A stretch of 64,000 nucleotides of DNA from Caulobacter sp. GTDB taxonomy: Bacteria > Pseudomonadota > Alphaproteobacteria > Caulobacterales > Caulobacteraceae. A model generated the notes under the pieces. The model was not told the DNA's origin. It searched no databases and was given only the letters and a program-made list of their open reading frames with translations. Below, one piece after another: positions 1 through 8,366 of this stretch. The position numbers were made by a program, and so were the translations under genes. Position 1 is the stretch's first letter; each line of letters opens with the position of its first letter. The stretch spans positions 372,001 through 436,000 of the forward strand of contig JAUXVF010000031.1 of the NCBI GenBank assembly GCA_030680355.1. Reading direction: 5' to 3'.

Positions 1-126
1 GGGACTAGGGACTAGGGACTAGGGAGTAGGGAGTAGGGCGTGGCCAGGTGAGGCAGGGGCCAACCCCAACCCCCAACCCCTGACCCCTGACTCCTACTCC
101 CTACTCCTTAGTCCCTACTCCCTACG
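1..126. repeat. G-rich heptamer repeats with C-rich inverted counterpart
   Basis: The first 40 bases are a run of degenerate GGGACTA/GGGAGTA units. Positions about 72-125 carry the complementary C-rich units (CTCCTACTCC, TTAGTCCCTACTCCC), so the two arms could pair around the intervening GC-rich spacer. No gene is visible here. A related element (GGGATTA units) lies at about 31421-31491. The repeat may continue beyond the left edge of the window. Confidence 0.7.
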
Positions 127-216
127 CCCCCCCTGCCGCCACGTCATACTTGGCGAGGTCGTGCGCAGGGCTTAAGTGACGCGCACGTCAACGAAAATTG
201 AACCGGGAGAACCACC

Positions 217-1389
217 ATGGGTGAAGCCTATATCGTCGCGGCGGCGCGCACCGCCGGTGGCCGCAAGGGCGGCCGTCTGAGCGGGGTTCACCCCGTCGAT
301 CTCGCCGGCCAGGTGCTCAAGTCGCTGGTCGAGCGCACCAACGCCGACCCCGCTCTGATCGAGGACGTGATCATGGGCTGCGTCAGCCAGGGCGGCGAAC
401 AGGCCGTCAACGTCGCGCGCAACGCGGTGCTGGCCTCGGGTCTGCCCGAAAGCGTGCCGGCCACCTCCGTCGACCGCCAGTGCGGCTCCTCGCAGCAGGC
501 CCTGCACTTCGCCGCCGCCACCGTGATGAGCGGCCAGATGGACGTGGTCATCGCCGCCGGCGTCGAGAGCATGAGCCGCGTGCCCATGGGCAGCCCCTCG
601 ATCCTGGCCCTCAAGGCCGGTCAGGGCAGCTACATGAGCCCGGCCATGCAGGCCCGCTATCCCGGCATCCAGTTCAGCCAGTTCGCCGGCGCCGAGATGA
701 TCGCCAAGAAGTACGGCTTCACCAAGGACGACCTCGACGCCTTCGCCTTCGCCAGCCACCAGAAGGCCATCGCGGCCACCAAGGCCGGCACCTTTGACGG
801 CGAGATCGTCGGCATCGAGATCACCACCGCCGACGGCAAGACCGAAACCCATGTCATCGACGAGGGCATCCGGTTCGACGCCAGCCTCGAGGGCATCAAG
901 GGCGTCAAGCTGCTGGTCGAGGGCGGGTCGGTCACCGCCGCCAGCTCCAGCCAGATCTGCGACGGCGCCTCGGGCCTGCTGGTGGTCAACGAGCGTGGCC
1001 TCAAGGCCCTGGGCGTCGAGCCCCTGGCCCGCATCCACCACATGACCGTCACCGGCGGCGACCCCGTCGTGATGCTCGAAGAGCCGGTCTTCGCCACCCA
1101 GAAGGCCCTCAAGCGGGCCGGTATGAAGATCGACGAGATCGATCTCTATGAGGTCAACGAAGCCTTCGCCCCGGTGCCCCTGGCCTGGCTGCAGGGCAAC
1201 AACGCCGATCCCGACCGCCTGAACATCTCCGGCGGCGCCATCGCCCTGGGCCACCCGCTGGGCGGTTCCGGCGCCAAGCTGATGGCCACCCTGGTCCATA
1301 ACCTGCGCCGCACCGGCAAACGCTACGGCCTGCAGACCATGTGCGAAGGCGGCGGCCTGGCCAATGTGACGATCATCGAGCGACTCTGA
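217..1389 (+). CDS. Acetyl-CoA C-acyltransferase (thiolase family)
   Basis: A 390-residue thiolase, which cleaves 3-ketoacyl-CoA or condenses acyl-CoAs in fatty acid or acetyl-CoA metabolism in the cytosol. The catalytic set is intact: nucleophile Cys89 in DRQCGSSQQA, His346 in ALGHPLGGSG and Cys376 in MCEGGG. Length is typical of the family. The ATG follows a GGGAGA ribosome binding site. It stands alone, with a terminator immediately downstream. The chain-length preference (beta-oxidation versus acetoacetyl-CoA) cannot be read from sequence alone. Confidence 0.95.
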   Translation: MGEAYIVAAARTAGGRKGGRLSGVHPVDLAGQVLKSLVERTNADPALIEDVIMGCVSQGGEQAVNVARNAVLASGLPESVPATSVDRQCGSSQQALHFAAATVMSGQMDVVIAAGVESMSRVPMGSPSILALKAGQGSYMSPAMQARYPGIQFSQFAGAEMIAKKYGFTKDDLDAFAFASHQKAIAATKAGTFDGEIVGIEITTADGKTETHVIDEGIRFDASLEGIKGVKLLVEGGSVTAASSSQICDGASGLLVVNERGLKALGVEPLARIHHMTVTGGDPVVMLEEPVFATQKALKRAGMKIDEIDLYEVNEAFAPVPLAWLQGNNADPDRLNISGGAIALGHPLGGSGAKLMATLVHNLRRTGKRYGLQTMCEGGGLANVTIIERL

Positions 1390-1409
1390 TCGCGCCGTAG
1401 CCGTTACAG

Positions 1410-1445
1410 AAAGGGCCGCTCGCCAATCCGGTGAGCGGCCCTTTT
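1410..1445. terminator. Bidirectional rho-independent terminator
   Basis: The stem AAAGGGCCGCTC pairs with GAGCGGCCCTTTT around a short loop and ends in a T-run on the plus strand. On the minus strand the same hairpin is followed by TTTCTGT. It sits between the convergent thiolase and sugar dehydrogenase genes. A second hairpin (1453-1480, CCTCCCC/GGGGAGG) overlaps the minus-strand stop codon. Confidence 0.85.
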
Positions 1446-1478
1446 CGTATCTGATCCTCCCCCGCTTGCTGGGGAGGA

Positions 1479-2822
1479 TTACTTTGAGGCCGCCACCCGC
1501 CACACGACATTGCCCACGTCGTCGGCGACCAGCAGCGCGCCGGCCCGGTTGACCAGCACGCCGACGGGGCGACCCTGGGCCTGGCCCTTGGCGTCGAGGA
1601 AGCCGATCAGGAAGTCCTGGGTCGCGCCGGCCGGCTTGCCGCCCTGGAAGGGTACGAACACCACCTTGTAGCCACTGACCGGCTTGCGGTTCCACGAGCC
1701 GTGCTGGCCGATGAAGGCCCCGCCCACATAGGCCTGCGGGAAGTGAGGCGGCGGGGTCGCGCCGGCCGCGAGGTCGTACACCGGCGCCATCGGATAGAAG
1801 GCCAGTCCCAGAGACGCGGTGTGGGCCCCCAGGGCGTAGTCGGGGACGATCGCCTTCGCCACCATGTCCGGCCGCTGCGGCTGCACCCGGTCGTCGACAT
1901 GCTGGCCGAAGTAGCTCCACGGCCAGCCGTAGTGGCCGCCGTCGCGGACGCTGGTCATATAGTCGGGGACCAGGTTGTCGCCGAGCATGTCGCGCTCGTT
2001 GACCGTGGTCCACAGCGCCCCGCTGACCGGTTCGAAGGCCAGGCCGTTGGGGTTGCGCAGACCGCTGGCGAACACCCGCAGGGTCCGGGTCTCAAGGTCC
2101 AGCGTCAGGATGTTGGCCCGCATCGCCTCCTTGTCCATGCCGCCCTCGGCGATGTTGGAGTTGGAGCCGACCGTCACATAGAGGGTCTTGCCGTCAGGGC
2201 TGGCCAGCAGGTTGCGGGCCCAGTGGTTGTTAGGCGTTCCGGCGGGCAGGTCGGCGATGACCTCGCCCGGCCCGGTCAGGGTCGTCTGGCCGGCCTTGAA
2301 CGGCCAGCGCCGCACCGCGTCGGTGTCGCCGACATAGAGCCAGTCGCCGATCACGGCCATGCCGAACGGCGAGTTGAGTCCCGTCAGCAGGGCGGTCTTG
2401 GTCTCGGCCACGCCATCGCCGTCGGCGTCGCGCAGCAGGGTGATGCGGTTGGCGCTGGCCACCCCGGCGCCGGCCCGTTTCATCATCCGCGCCGCCACCC
2501 AGTCGGTGATCCCCTTGACCGGCCGCGCCGGGCTGTTGCTCTCGGCGACCAGCACGTCGCCGTTGGCCAGCTGATAGAGCCAGCGCGGATGGTCGAGGCC
2601 GTCGGCGAACCGCCCGACCTTGAACCCCGCCGGGGCGACGGGCGCGGCGCCCGCCGGCCAGCCGACGGCCTTGGCCGGATTGAGCGTCGGCACGGGGCCG
2701 TCGGGGTCGGGCGCGACCAGCTTTACGTCGGCGCCGTAGGTGGCCGAGGCGGGCAGGTCGGTGGCCTTGCCGCAGCCGGCGAGCAGCAGGACGGCGGCGA
2801 GGGCGGTGGCGGTGCGATACAT
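1479..2822 (-). CDS. PQQ-dependent sugar (sorbosone-type) dehydrogenase lipoprotein
   Basis: A 447-residue secreted protein of the soluble glucose/sorbosone dehydrogenase beta-propeller family, which oxidises sugars or aldoses with PQQ. The N terminus is a lipoprotein signal with lipobox LAGC, giving Cys17 as the acylation site, so it should be membrane-anchored in the periplasm. Family features include the GLDHPRWLY entry strand, the VGSNSNIAEGG segment, GLRNPNGLAFEP, and the GQHGSWNRKPVSGYKV motif near the end. No PQQ synthesis genes are in the window. The substrate is unknown. Confidence 0.88.
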   Translation of the reverse strand: MYRTATALAAVLLLAGCGKATDLPASATYGADVKLVAPDPDGPVPTLNPAKAVGWPAGAAPVAPAGFKVGRFADGLDHPRWLYQLANGDVLVAESNSPARPVKGITDWVAARMMKRAGAGVASANRITLLRDADGDGVAETKTALLTGLNSPFGMAVIGDWLYVGDTDAVRRWPFKAGQTTLTGPGEVIADLPAGTPNNHWARNLLASPDGKTLYVTVGSNSNIAEGGMDKEAMRANILTLDLETRTLRVFASGLRNPNGLAFEPVSGALWTTVNERDMLGDNLVPDYMTSVRDGGHYGWPWSYFGQHVDDRVQPQRPDMVAKAIVPDYALGAHTASLGLAFYPMAPVYDLAAGATPPPHFPQAYVGGAFIGQHGSWNRKPVSGYKVVFVPFQGGKPAGATQDFLIGFLDAKGQAQGRPVGVLVNRAGALLVADDVGNVVWRVAASK

Positions 2823-2892
2823 GGGGTTTCCTCTTTGCCGGCCAGTATGGCGCCGGGAGGGGAAACGGTGAAGGCGGCGTCTGCGCCGGGCG

Positions 2893-3267
2893 TCAGGGCG
2901 CGAGCTGGACGCGGATCTCGCCGCCGCCGCGGATCACGTCGACCACGATGCGCCGGCCGCCGCTGTCGACGGCGAAGCGATGCCCGCCCTCGGGAGCCGA
3001 CAGCCGTCCGGCGACCGAGCGGCCCGACCCGAGCTGGTCGATGACCACCGCCCCGCCCGAGGCCCCGGCGTCGAGGCTGACCACATAGCGGCCGGGATTG
3101 AGGTTGTGAAACACCACGGCGCCGTCGGCGCCGGTCGCGGCCACGGCCGTCGGCGAGGGGCAGGAGTCCAGTCCCAGTTCGACCACGGCCCGCTGCCCCG
3201 CCCAGGCCGCGCCCGAAGCGGCCAGCAGCACGGCGGCGCCGGTCAAAGCGACGATCCCTCGGGTCAT
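2893..3267 (-). CDS. Small secreted protein, prealbumin-like fold (GEIRVQL family)
   Basis: The ATG at 3267 gives 124 residues with a clear signal peptide (MTRGIVALTG...AAWA). The longer reading frame upstream of this start is Pro/Arg-rich noise. The mature part has alternating beta-strand character, with a GAVVFHNLNPGRYVV segment like carboxypeptidase regulatory or prealbumin-like modules, and ends GGGEIRVQLAP. It is a diverged paralogue of the 154-residue protein at 10586-11050, which shares the VVFxNLxxGxY and RRxVxxxxxGGEIRVQL blocks. Function unknown; extracytoplasmic location is likely. Confidence 0.75.
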   Translation of the reverse strand: MTRGIVALTGAAVLLAASGAAWAGQRAVVELGLDSCPSPTAVAATGADGAVVFHNLNPGRYVVSLDAGASGGAVVIDQLGSGRSVAGRLSAPEGGHRFAVDSGGRRIVVDVIRGGGEIRVQLAP

Positions 3268-3550
3268 GTCAGCGCCCCCTGTCCGCGGCCGGCGTCCCCA
3301 GGCAGGGGCCGTCCGGCGGTCAGGGTGAAAGTTAACACGGTTTTGGCGGAGAGGCTGCACGGGGGGAGGCGGGCGACGCCCATCCCCGCGACGACCGCCC
3401 GACGGTCCGGGTGAAGGTCGCTTCAAGGCATTGATTATCGAGGGAAATCCCGCCGGGTGACGCGGAGTCCGCGCGGCGTCAGGCCGTCCTGCGCCACGGT
3501 GTATCCAGCCGCCCCATCCTCGACCTCCCGATACGGAGACGGAGGCCGGC

Positions 3551-4627
3551 ATGCGCAGGACAGGATCGCTGCAACACAATCAGGCGCTGGCGGACGCCGA
3601 ACATCGTTTCTCGCGGTCCCTTTTGGCCCTGCAGCAGGTCATCGAGGAAAAACAGCACTACAATCCCGCCCAGCCGCGCCAGCCGAAAGGCGTCTCCACA
3701 GGCGGTCAGTGGGCGGGCTCGGGGAACTGGGGCGGACTCTCGGCCCGGGCCCGGTCGGGCATGGCGGCCGGCGGCGCGCGGCTGAGCGCCTTTGTCGACA
3801 AACACCACAAGGAGATCACCCGCGTCCTCGGCGCCGCCCAGGCCCTGGGCGGCGGGGTGGAGGCCGTCGGCGGCGTTGCCGTGGCGGCTTCCGGCGCCGC
3901 CACCAGTGGAACCGGCGCCGGGATCCTGGTCGCCGGGGTCGGCGCCTGGATGGTCACCAATGGCTACGACAACCTGACCACGGGCTGGAACGCCCTGCTC
4001 ACGGGCGAGCCGCAGGAAACCACCCTCCACAAGAACCTTCGCGGCCTCGGCCTGAAGGACGACCATGCGACCGCCGTCGAGATCCTCCTCTCCGGCGGCG
4101 GGCTGGTCGGCGCGCGGCTTGGCGGCCATGCCTTTGAGCAGGCGGCGAAAGCTGAGCTCCTGCGCCGGGCGGCCCGGGCTTTCGATCCCAAGGCAGCCTT
4201 GCCCCTACGGGTGTCGGGGGGGGCGATCTGGGAGGTGAAGGACATCCGGCTGCGCGGCGACGCCTGGGAGGCCTTTGACGCCAAACGCACCGGCTACAAC
4301 CGGTATCCGCACGCGCCGGTGTTGGATCAGATCAGCGCCGATGGCAAGATCGCGGTCAGCAACAAGACCCTCGATCTCCACCGTGAGACGTATCTCGCCA
4401 CGGACCGCAAGGCGCTCTACCAGACCCTGAAGCGGTACATCGATCAAGCGGCCCGGTACACGCCGGCAAGTCGGAAACTCAAGCAACCTCTGAGGTTGTC
4501 TGAGCGTCGGATCCATCTCCTCTTGCGGTCTGGCGATGCGGCGCCGGGGCAGGCGTTGCAGCTCGCCGCCGCCGAGGCTTATGCTGAGCGCGCGGGTGTT
4601 ATTCTCAAGGTTGAGTATGCGCGCTGA
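3551..4627 (+). CDS. Putative toxin with GGQW motif and CdiA-CT-like tRNA nuclease domain
   Basis: 358 residues with ATG after a GGAGG ribosome binding site. Residues 37-54 hold the YNPAQPRQPKG...GGQW motif common in alphaproteobacterial toxins and phage head proteins. Residues 95-150 are Gly/Ala-rich and may insert into membrane. Residues 231-358 closely resemble the PD-(D/E)XK-like tRNA nuclease tip of CdiA proteins: GDAWE (Glu240), VLDQI (Asp259), the SNKTLDL block (Ser270, Lys272, Asp275), an ALYQTLKRYIDQAARY helix and a closing YAERAGVILKV strand. No signal peptide, CdiB or type VI secretion gene is nearby. The next gene overlaps its stop codon and looks like its immunity protein. Family assignment is from memory of the motif pattern. 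Confidence 0.72.
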   Translation: MRRTGSLQHNQALADAEHRFSRSLLALQQVIEEKQHYNPAQPRQPKGVSTGGQWAGSGNWGGLSARARSGMAAGGARLSAFVDKHHKEITRVLGAAQALGGGVEAVGGVAVAASGAATSGTGAGILVAGVGAWMVTNGYDNLTTGWNALLTGEPQETTLHKNLRGLGLKDDHATAVEILLSGGGLVGARLGGHAFEQAAKAELLRRAARAFDPKAALPLRVSGGAIWEVKDIRLRGDAWEAFDAKRTGYNRYPHAPVLDQISADGKIAVSNKTLDLHRETYLATDRKALYQTLKRYIDQAARYTPASRKLKQPLRLSERRIHLLLRSGDAAPGQALQLAAAEAYAERAGVILKVEYAR

Positions 4628-5151
4628 TGGCATGGCGACAAGGACTGGCCGGCATCCGATTGCGGAAGGGCCGCCTACTGATTTTTGCCTGCTCGATTGT
4701 GAAGGGCGGGCGCATGGATTGGCGGGGTGTCTGGACCGGCACGCCTGACGCGGATTTCGACGCCTACTGCCAGGTTGTCGAGCCCGGCGCTTCTGACGCC
4801 GCCCTCGGCGCCGCCCTGCGCGCCGCCCTCAAGGCCTCCCGCATCAACATCCCGGTTCCGGCGGCCTGGGCCCGGGGCGTCGGGTCCGACAAGGCTGAAT
4901 TCGATCAGACGTTGGCGGAGGCGTTTGGCCTGTCCAACGCCCGGCGCCTCTACCCGGGCATGCGCTGCTGCGCTGTTGAATGGGAGCCGAACACCATCAC
5001 CGTCTATCCGACCCGCCGTCGCCATGGCGGCGAGTTCGAGGCATTTCAATCGCCGTGGCGACAGGATCACCCTGATGTCGTCCTGCCGTTCCGCGCCAGC
5101 GACGCCGTGCTCGGGGCGGCGGCGCGCACCGGCCTGGAGCGTTGCCTGTAA
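4627..5151 (+). CDS. Putative CdiI-like (DUF1436-type) immunity protein
   Basis: The start overlaps the toxin stop as TGATG, suggesting translational coupling. This gives 174 residues. An alternative ATG at 4714 (145 residues, MDWRGVW...) has a better GGGCGGG ribosome binding site and may be the true start. The C-terminal third (WEPNTITVYPTRR..., VVLPFRASDAVLGAAARTGL) has the layout of DUF1436/CdiI_3 immunity proteins: an edge strand, a Gly-rich turn, then a closing helix. Its role would be to bind and neutralise the adjacent nuclease in the cytosol. The match is weak but the context supports it. Confidence 0.62.
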   Translation: MAWRQGLAGIRLRKGRLLIFACSIVKGGRMDWRGVWTGTPDADFDAYCQVVEPGASDAALGAALRAALKASRINIPVPAAWARGVGSDKAEFDQTLAEAFGLSNARRLYPGMRCCAVEWEPNTITVYPTRRRHGGEFEAFQSPWRQDHPDVVLPFRASDAVLGAAARTGLERCL

Positions 5152-5241
5152 AAATAGAGTGATGACATAACGCCATGTGGGATTGCACGAACAAACGAAG
5201 AACATTATGCTCGACCTCCTCACGGACAGGAGACCGGTCGG

Positions 5242-5538
5242 ATGGATCCTTTCGGGCGTTGGGTGCTGGTTTGTTATGCGATGTTGCCGGGCGCGCTGCT
5301 GGTGGGGCGGGTCTCGCTCTACATGCTGGGTCGCCATCCGGGGTTGTGGTTGCGGGGCGGGTCCCTGCGCCAGATGATCGACCGGTTCGGCTTTCTGTGG
5401 GGCGATGACCATGTCGCCCTCGGCGACCCGGCTCTGTCGGTCCGCATCTGGCAGGCGCGGTTTGGCATGGCCCTATCGCTGGTGCTGGCGATGGGCGCGC
5501 TGCGGGCCACCGATCCGCGCTGCCTGGTCCTGTGGTGA
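5242..5538 (+). CDS. Small membrane protein, unknown function
   Basis: 98 residues beginning MDPFGRWVLV, with an ACAGGAGA ribosome binding site just upstream. Two hydrophobic stretches (about residues 8-30 and 74-88) suggest a small inner-membrane protein. It lies 90 bp after the putative immunity gene on the same strand and could be the third gene of that module or unrelated. I do not recognise a family. Confidence 0.5.
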   Translation: MDPFGRWVLVCYAMLPGALLVGRVSLYMLGRHPGLWLRGGSLRQMIDRFGFLWGDDHVALGDPALSVRIWQARFGMALSLVLAMGALRATDPRCLVLW

Positions 5539-5544
5539 CCCGCC

Positions 5545-6309
5545 CTAAAGCCGTCCCATGACGTCGGCCAGGATCTGCGGGCCGGTGCGGTCGCGCGGCG
5601 AGGGCGGCGCTGACTGGTCGAAGGCCAGGGCGTGGATCAGCGGCAGCCAGCCGTCGCGCAGGTCAGCCTTGAGCACGGCCATCGACGGGTCGCCCTCAAG
5701 GGGGAGTTTCTCGATGCCCTCGGCCGACAGGCTGGCGCAGTGCGCGGGCGAAGAGGTGACCAGATATTCGCGGCAGGACAGCGGCCGGTCGGGATGGATC
5801 GAACAGGCCTCGTCGACAAGGAAGGGGCAGGCGACGCCCAGCCGGAAATAGTCGAGACCGACGGTGCGGTTGATCTCGCCCGGCGCGCTCGGAGTCGTGA
5901 ACAGCCCGGCCTCGGCCACGGTCGCGACGGCGGCCTCGAACCGCGCCCGCACCTGGCTCTGGCGCGGCTGCGGCATCGCCTCGACCACCCGCGCCAGGGC
6001 TCGGGCCTCGGCCGGGGCGACCGGCACCAGCTGACGGCAACAGGCGCCGCAACCGGCCCTGCAGGACACCGCCCGGCCCTGCGCCGCCGCCCTGGCCGTC
6101 GCCCGCTGGGCCAGCAGACTGCTCAGCCCCTGAAAGACCGGCAGCAGATCCTCGACGGCGACCGGGCCGGCCGGCACGGTCAGTTCAAAATCCACCGCCT
6201 CGCCGCCGAGAACCAGGGTGACGGCGCCGGTCGCCAGCGGTCCCTGGTCGGGATCGCCGGCCGACAGCCGCACGGCGGGCCCGGGCGACGGGCTGGCGGG
6301 CGAAGACAT
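5545..6309 (-). CDS. YkgJ-type cysteine cluster protein (zinc/iron-chelating domain)
   Basis: 254 residues from the ATG at 6309, which has GGAGAG upstream and avoids overlapping the previous gene. The core carries the conserved cysteines of the YkgJ/CxxCxxCC family: CRAGCGACC, then CPFL, ACSIHPDRPLSCREY and a final Cys. These bind a metal, zinc or an iron-sulfur cluster. It is the last gene of the minus-strand run of secreted-protein genes but has no signal peptide itself, so its link to them may be only positional. A second, YcgN-type, member of the superfamily is at 39716-40192. Confidence 0.85.
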   Translation of the reverse strand: MSSPASPSPGPAVRLSAGDPDQGPLATGAVTLVLGGEAVDFELTVPAGPVAVEDLLPVFQGLSSLLAQRATARAAAQGRAVSCRAGCGACCRQLVPVAPAEARALARVVEAMPQPRQSQVRARFEAAVATVAEAGLFTTPSAPGEINRTVGLDYFRLGVACPFLVDEACSIHPDRPLSCREYLVTSSPAHCASLSAEGIEKLPLEGDPSMAVLKADLRDGWLPLIHALAFDQSAPPSPRDRTGPQILADVMGRL

Positions 6310-6346
6310 GGCGGGCTCTCCAGCGCGCGCTCGACGAGCGGGTCGG

Positions 6347-6649
6347 CTACCGGGCTTTGGGAACGACCGGCGTCCACCGCGCGGAGTCACTGGTGGGAAC
6401 CTGGCACATGGGCAGACCCTTGACGTCGACCACCTTGCCGCTTTTGTGCTCGCAGGCCTGACGCGAGGTGACCGCGTCGATCTTGATGTAGAAATAGTCG
6501 ATCTCGACCTTGGCGAAGTTCAGGCTGACCCCCGGCTCACCGGGGGTGGCGGTGGGGCGTCGGGGCGCGTCGGCCGCCTGGGCGCCGACGACCAGGACGC
6601 CGAGGTCGAAGGCCAGGGCGCCGGCCAGGATGAGAGCGGTCTTTTTCAT
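6347..6649 (-). CDS. Small secreted protein, 'FDLGVLVV' family, copy 2
   Basis: 100 residues from MKKTALILAGALAFDLGVLVVGAQA, a signal peptide. The mature part ends in a Cys-containing block ACEHKSGKVVDVKGLPMCQVP. The protein at 8932-9240 shares the ILAGAL.FDLGVLVV leader and the AC..K.GKV.D..G.P.CQ block, so the two are paralogues. Each lies directly downstream of a Kre9/DUF5979-like gene (41 bp gap here). Two conserved cysteines could form a disulfide in the periplasm or outside. Function unknown. Confidence 0.75.
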   Translation of the reverse strand: MKKTALILAGALAFDLGVLVVGAQAADAPRRPTATPGEPGVSLNFAKVEIDYFYIKIDAVTSRQACEHKSGKVVDVKGLPMCQVPTSDSARWTPVVPKAR

Positions 6650-6690
6650 GATGCGGATTCCTCTGTCTTGGGGCGAAAGGGCGGGCTCGG

Positions 6691-7938
6691 TCAGCGACGG
6701 CCGGGTCGGATGGTCACCCCGACGCAGCTCCTGTTGTTTCCGGCGACGCTGTCGCGGCCGCCATGCCATTCGACGCCGGCGCACTGCTGGTAACTGCCAG
6801 GCCGGATCGCCTTGACCACGATGGTCAGCGGCGGAAAGGCGGCGCCCGGCAGAACCGGCGATGCGGTCGATGTGATGCAGGTCAGGGTCGGACTGCCGCA
6901 CATCCAGCCGCCGCCGACCGAGATGTTGCCGATCGCTGTCAGCGTGCCCTGGGGCGAGACCAGGTCAAACCCGGCCGGGATGGCGTCATGGATGATGATC
7001 GCCTGACCATTGCCGGCCGTGTTGATCGGGCCGCTGCCGGTGTTGGTCACCACCAGGCTGTAGCTCACCGTGTCGCCGACGTTGACCGTGGTCGGGCCGG
7101 TCTTGCGGATGGCCACGTCGTCGCGCCGGCGGGCGTCGAAGCCGGCTTCCGTGGCGACCGGCGGCTTGCAGATCCAGTGGTTGACCACCCGGCGGGTCGT
7201 GTTGGCCCCGGCCGGCAGGGTGGTGCGCCGTCCACTGTCGGCGTCGGGATAGCGGGTTTCCCAATGGCAGCCGCGCCGGGCCAGCGAGCCCGGCACGGCC
7301 GGCGGCTGTTCGGTGACCGTGCAGTCGGCGCCGGCGGCGACGCCGGTGATCACCTGCTGAAAGCGGTTGCCGCTGTTGAGGGTGACCGAGGTGTTCGGGC
7401 CGCTGGGCGGACACCGCACATCGACGACGAAGGCCGTGACCGGCGGCGGAATCGGGCCGTCGCTGACCACGGTCTTGATCACCGTCAGCGTGCCCGGTCG
7501 GCCGCCGTCGCAGGACAGCCGGAACGGCTTGGTTTCGGCCGATTCGACGATCGATGGCCCGGATGACAGTCCGGTGGAGGTCTGGCCCCAGACCATGACC
7601 CCGATCTTGTAGCTGTGGGCGGCATCACAGACGACCGACGCGGGCAGGGTGAAGGTGGCGTGGCCGGTATTGGCGACGGCCGGCCAGCCGGTGTTGACGA
7701 TGCCCGGTGTGGGCGTGACCTCGAGCAGCCAGACCGAAACGCTGGCGGCCGGGGCGCTGGTGCTCCACTGCACGGTCAGCGGCGCCGCCTTGGGAAGGAC
7801 GCCGGTGCTGGGCGCGGTGACGGTCATGGCCAGGGCCGGGGCGGCGATCGCCGCCAGCAGCAGTCCCAGGATCAGCGCGGCCCGGCGCAGGCCGGCAATG
7901 GCCAGGCCTCCGGCGCCTTGTCGCCGGCGCGGGGTCAT
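6691..7938 (-). CDS. Secreted multi-domain beta-sandwich protein (Kre9-like, DUF5979, DUF11)
   Basis: 415 residues. The ATG at 7938 overlaps the upstream stop as ATGA, which decides the start. After a signal peptide ending ALA come: a Kre9/Knh1-type Ig-like domain (TVTAPSTGVLPKAAPLTVQW, about residues 38-160); a DUF5979-like domain (TVIKTVVSDG..., VDVRCPPS, ADCTVTEQPP, about 165-265); and a DUF11-like repeat domain (IRKTGPTTVNVGDTVSY, YSLVVTNTGSGPI, about 275-400). These modules are typical of surface adhesins and fibres. It shares its first two domains with the 305-residue protein at 9279-10196. Probable extracellular surface protein. Confidence 0.78.
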   Translation of the reverse strand: MTPRRRQGAGGLAIAGLRRAALILGLLLAAIAAPALAMTVTAPSTGVLPKAAPLTVQWSTSAPAASVSVWLLEVTPTPGIVNTGWPAVANTGHATFTLPASVVCDAAHSYKIGVMVWGQTSTGLSSGPSIVESAETKPFRLSCDGGRPGTLTVIKTVVSDGPIPPPVTAFVVDVRCPPSGPNTSVTLNSGNRFQQVITGVAAGADCTVTEQPPAVPGSLARRGCHWETRYPDADSGRRTTLPAGANTTRRVVNHWICKPPVATEAGFDARRRDDVAIRKTGPTTVNVGDTVSYSLVVTNTGSGPINTAGNGQAIIIHDAIPAGFDLVSPQGTLTAIGNISVGGGWMCGSPTLTCITSTASPVLPGAAFPPLTIVVKAIRPGSYQQCAGVEWHGGRDSVAGNNRSCVGVTIRPGRR

Positions 7939-8366
7939 CCCTTGGGCCCTTCGACGGGCCGGGCTCGTTGACGGACATCGGTCCGCACGCAAACGCCCCT
8001 GATGATCTCATAGGGTTGCACAACGACGTCCGGCGCCCAGGTCCCGATCGGGGCGGCCGTCGGCATGCGGTAAGTCAGGCGATAGGTTCCGGCCGGCAGG
8101 GCGAACAGCCGCGTGCTGCTCGTCGAGGTCGGATTGACGATGCCCGGGAACACCGTCACGGGCCCGTTGGGCAGCTTGCGGAAGCTGTATTCGAGGGTGT
8201 TGAGCGACAGGGTGACGACCCGCACGGTGTTGGCGCCGGTTGCGCTGTCGCAGACATTGGTCACCGTTGTCACCGAGGCCGAGGCGGGACCCGCCAGGGC
8301 CGCCAGGGCCAGGGCGGCCAGCAGCATCACTGGCCGGCGCGGGGCGTTTGAAATGCGTGCGGTCAT
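7935..8366 (-). CDS. Secreted protein of unknown function in surface-protein operon
   Basis: 143 residues with a signal peptide (leader to about residue 30, cleavage after SAS). The mature part is beta-rich with the LFALPAGTYRLTYRMP segment typical of Ig-like or prealbumin-like modules, plus cysteines in NVCDSATG and RGVCVRTD. Both ends use 4-bp ATGA overlaps with neighbours (8363-8366 and 7935-7938), so it is translated as part of one operon. No family recognised. Confidence 0.7.
   Translation of the reverse strand: MTARISNAPRRPVMLLAALALAALAGPASASVTTVTNVCDSATGANTVRVVTLSLNTLEYSFRKLPNGPVTVFPGIVNPTSTSSTRLFALPAGTYRLTYRMPTAAPIGTWAPDVVVQPYEIIRGVCVRTDVRQRARPVEGPKG

Noticed and set aside
1..126. 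Possible CRISPR-like repeat array
   Set aside because: Units are 7 bases, contiguous and without unique spacers; no cas genes in the window.
172..2013. 613-residue open frame on the minus strand
   Set aside because: It runs antisense through the thiolase, which has a complete catalytic triad. Its translation is Arg/Gly/Ala-rich low-complexity sequence typical of high-GC shadow frames.
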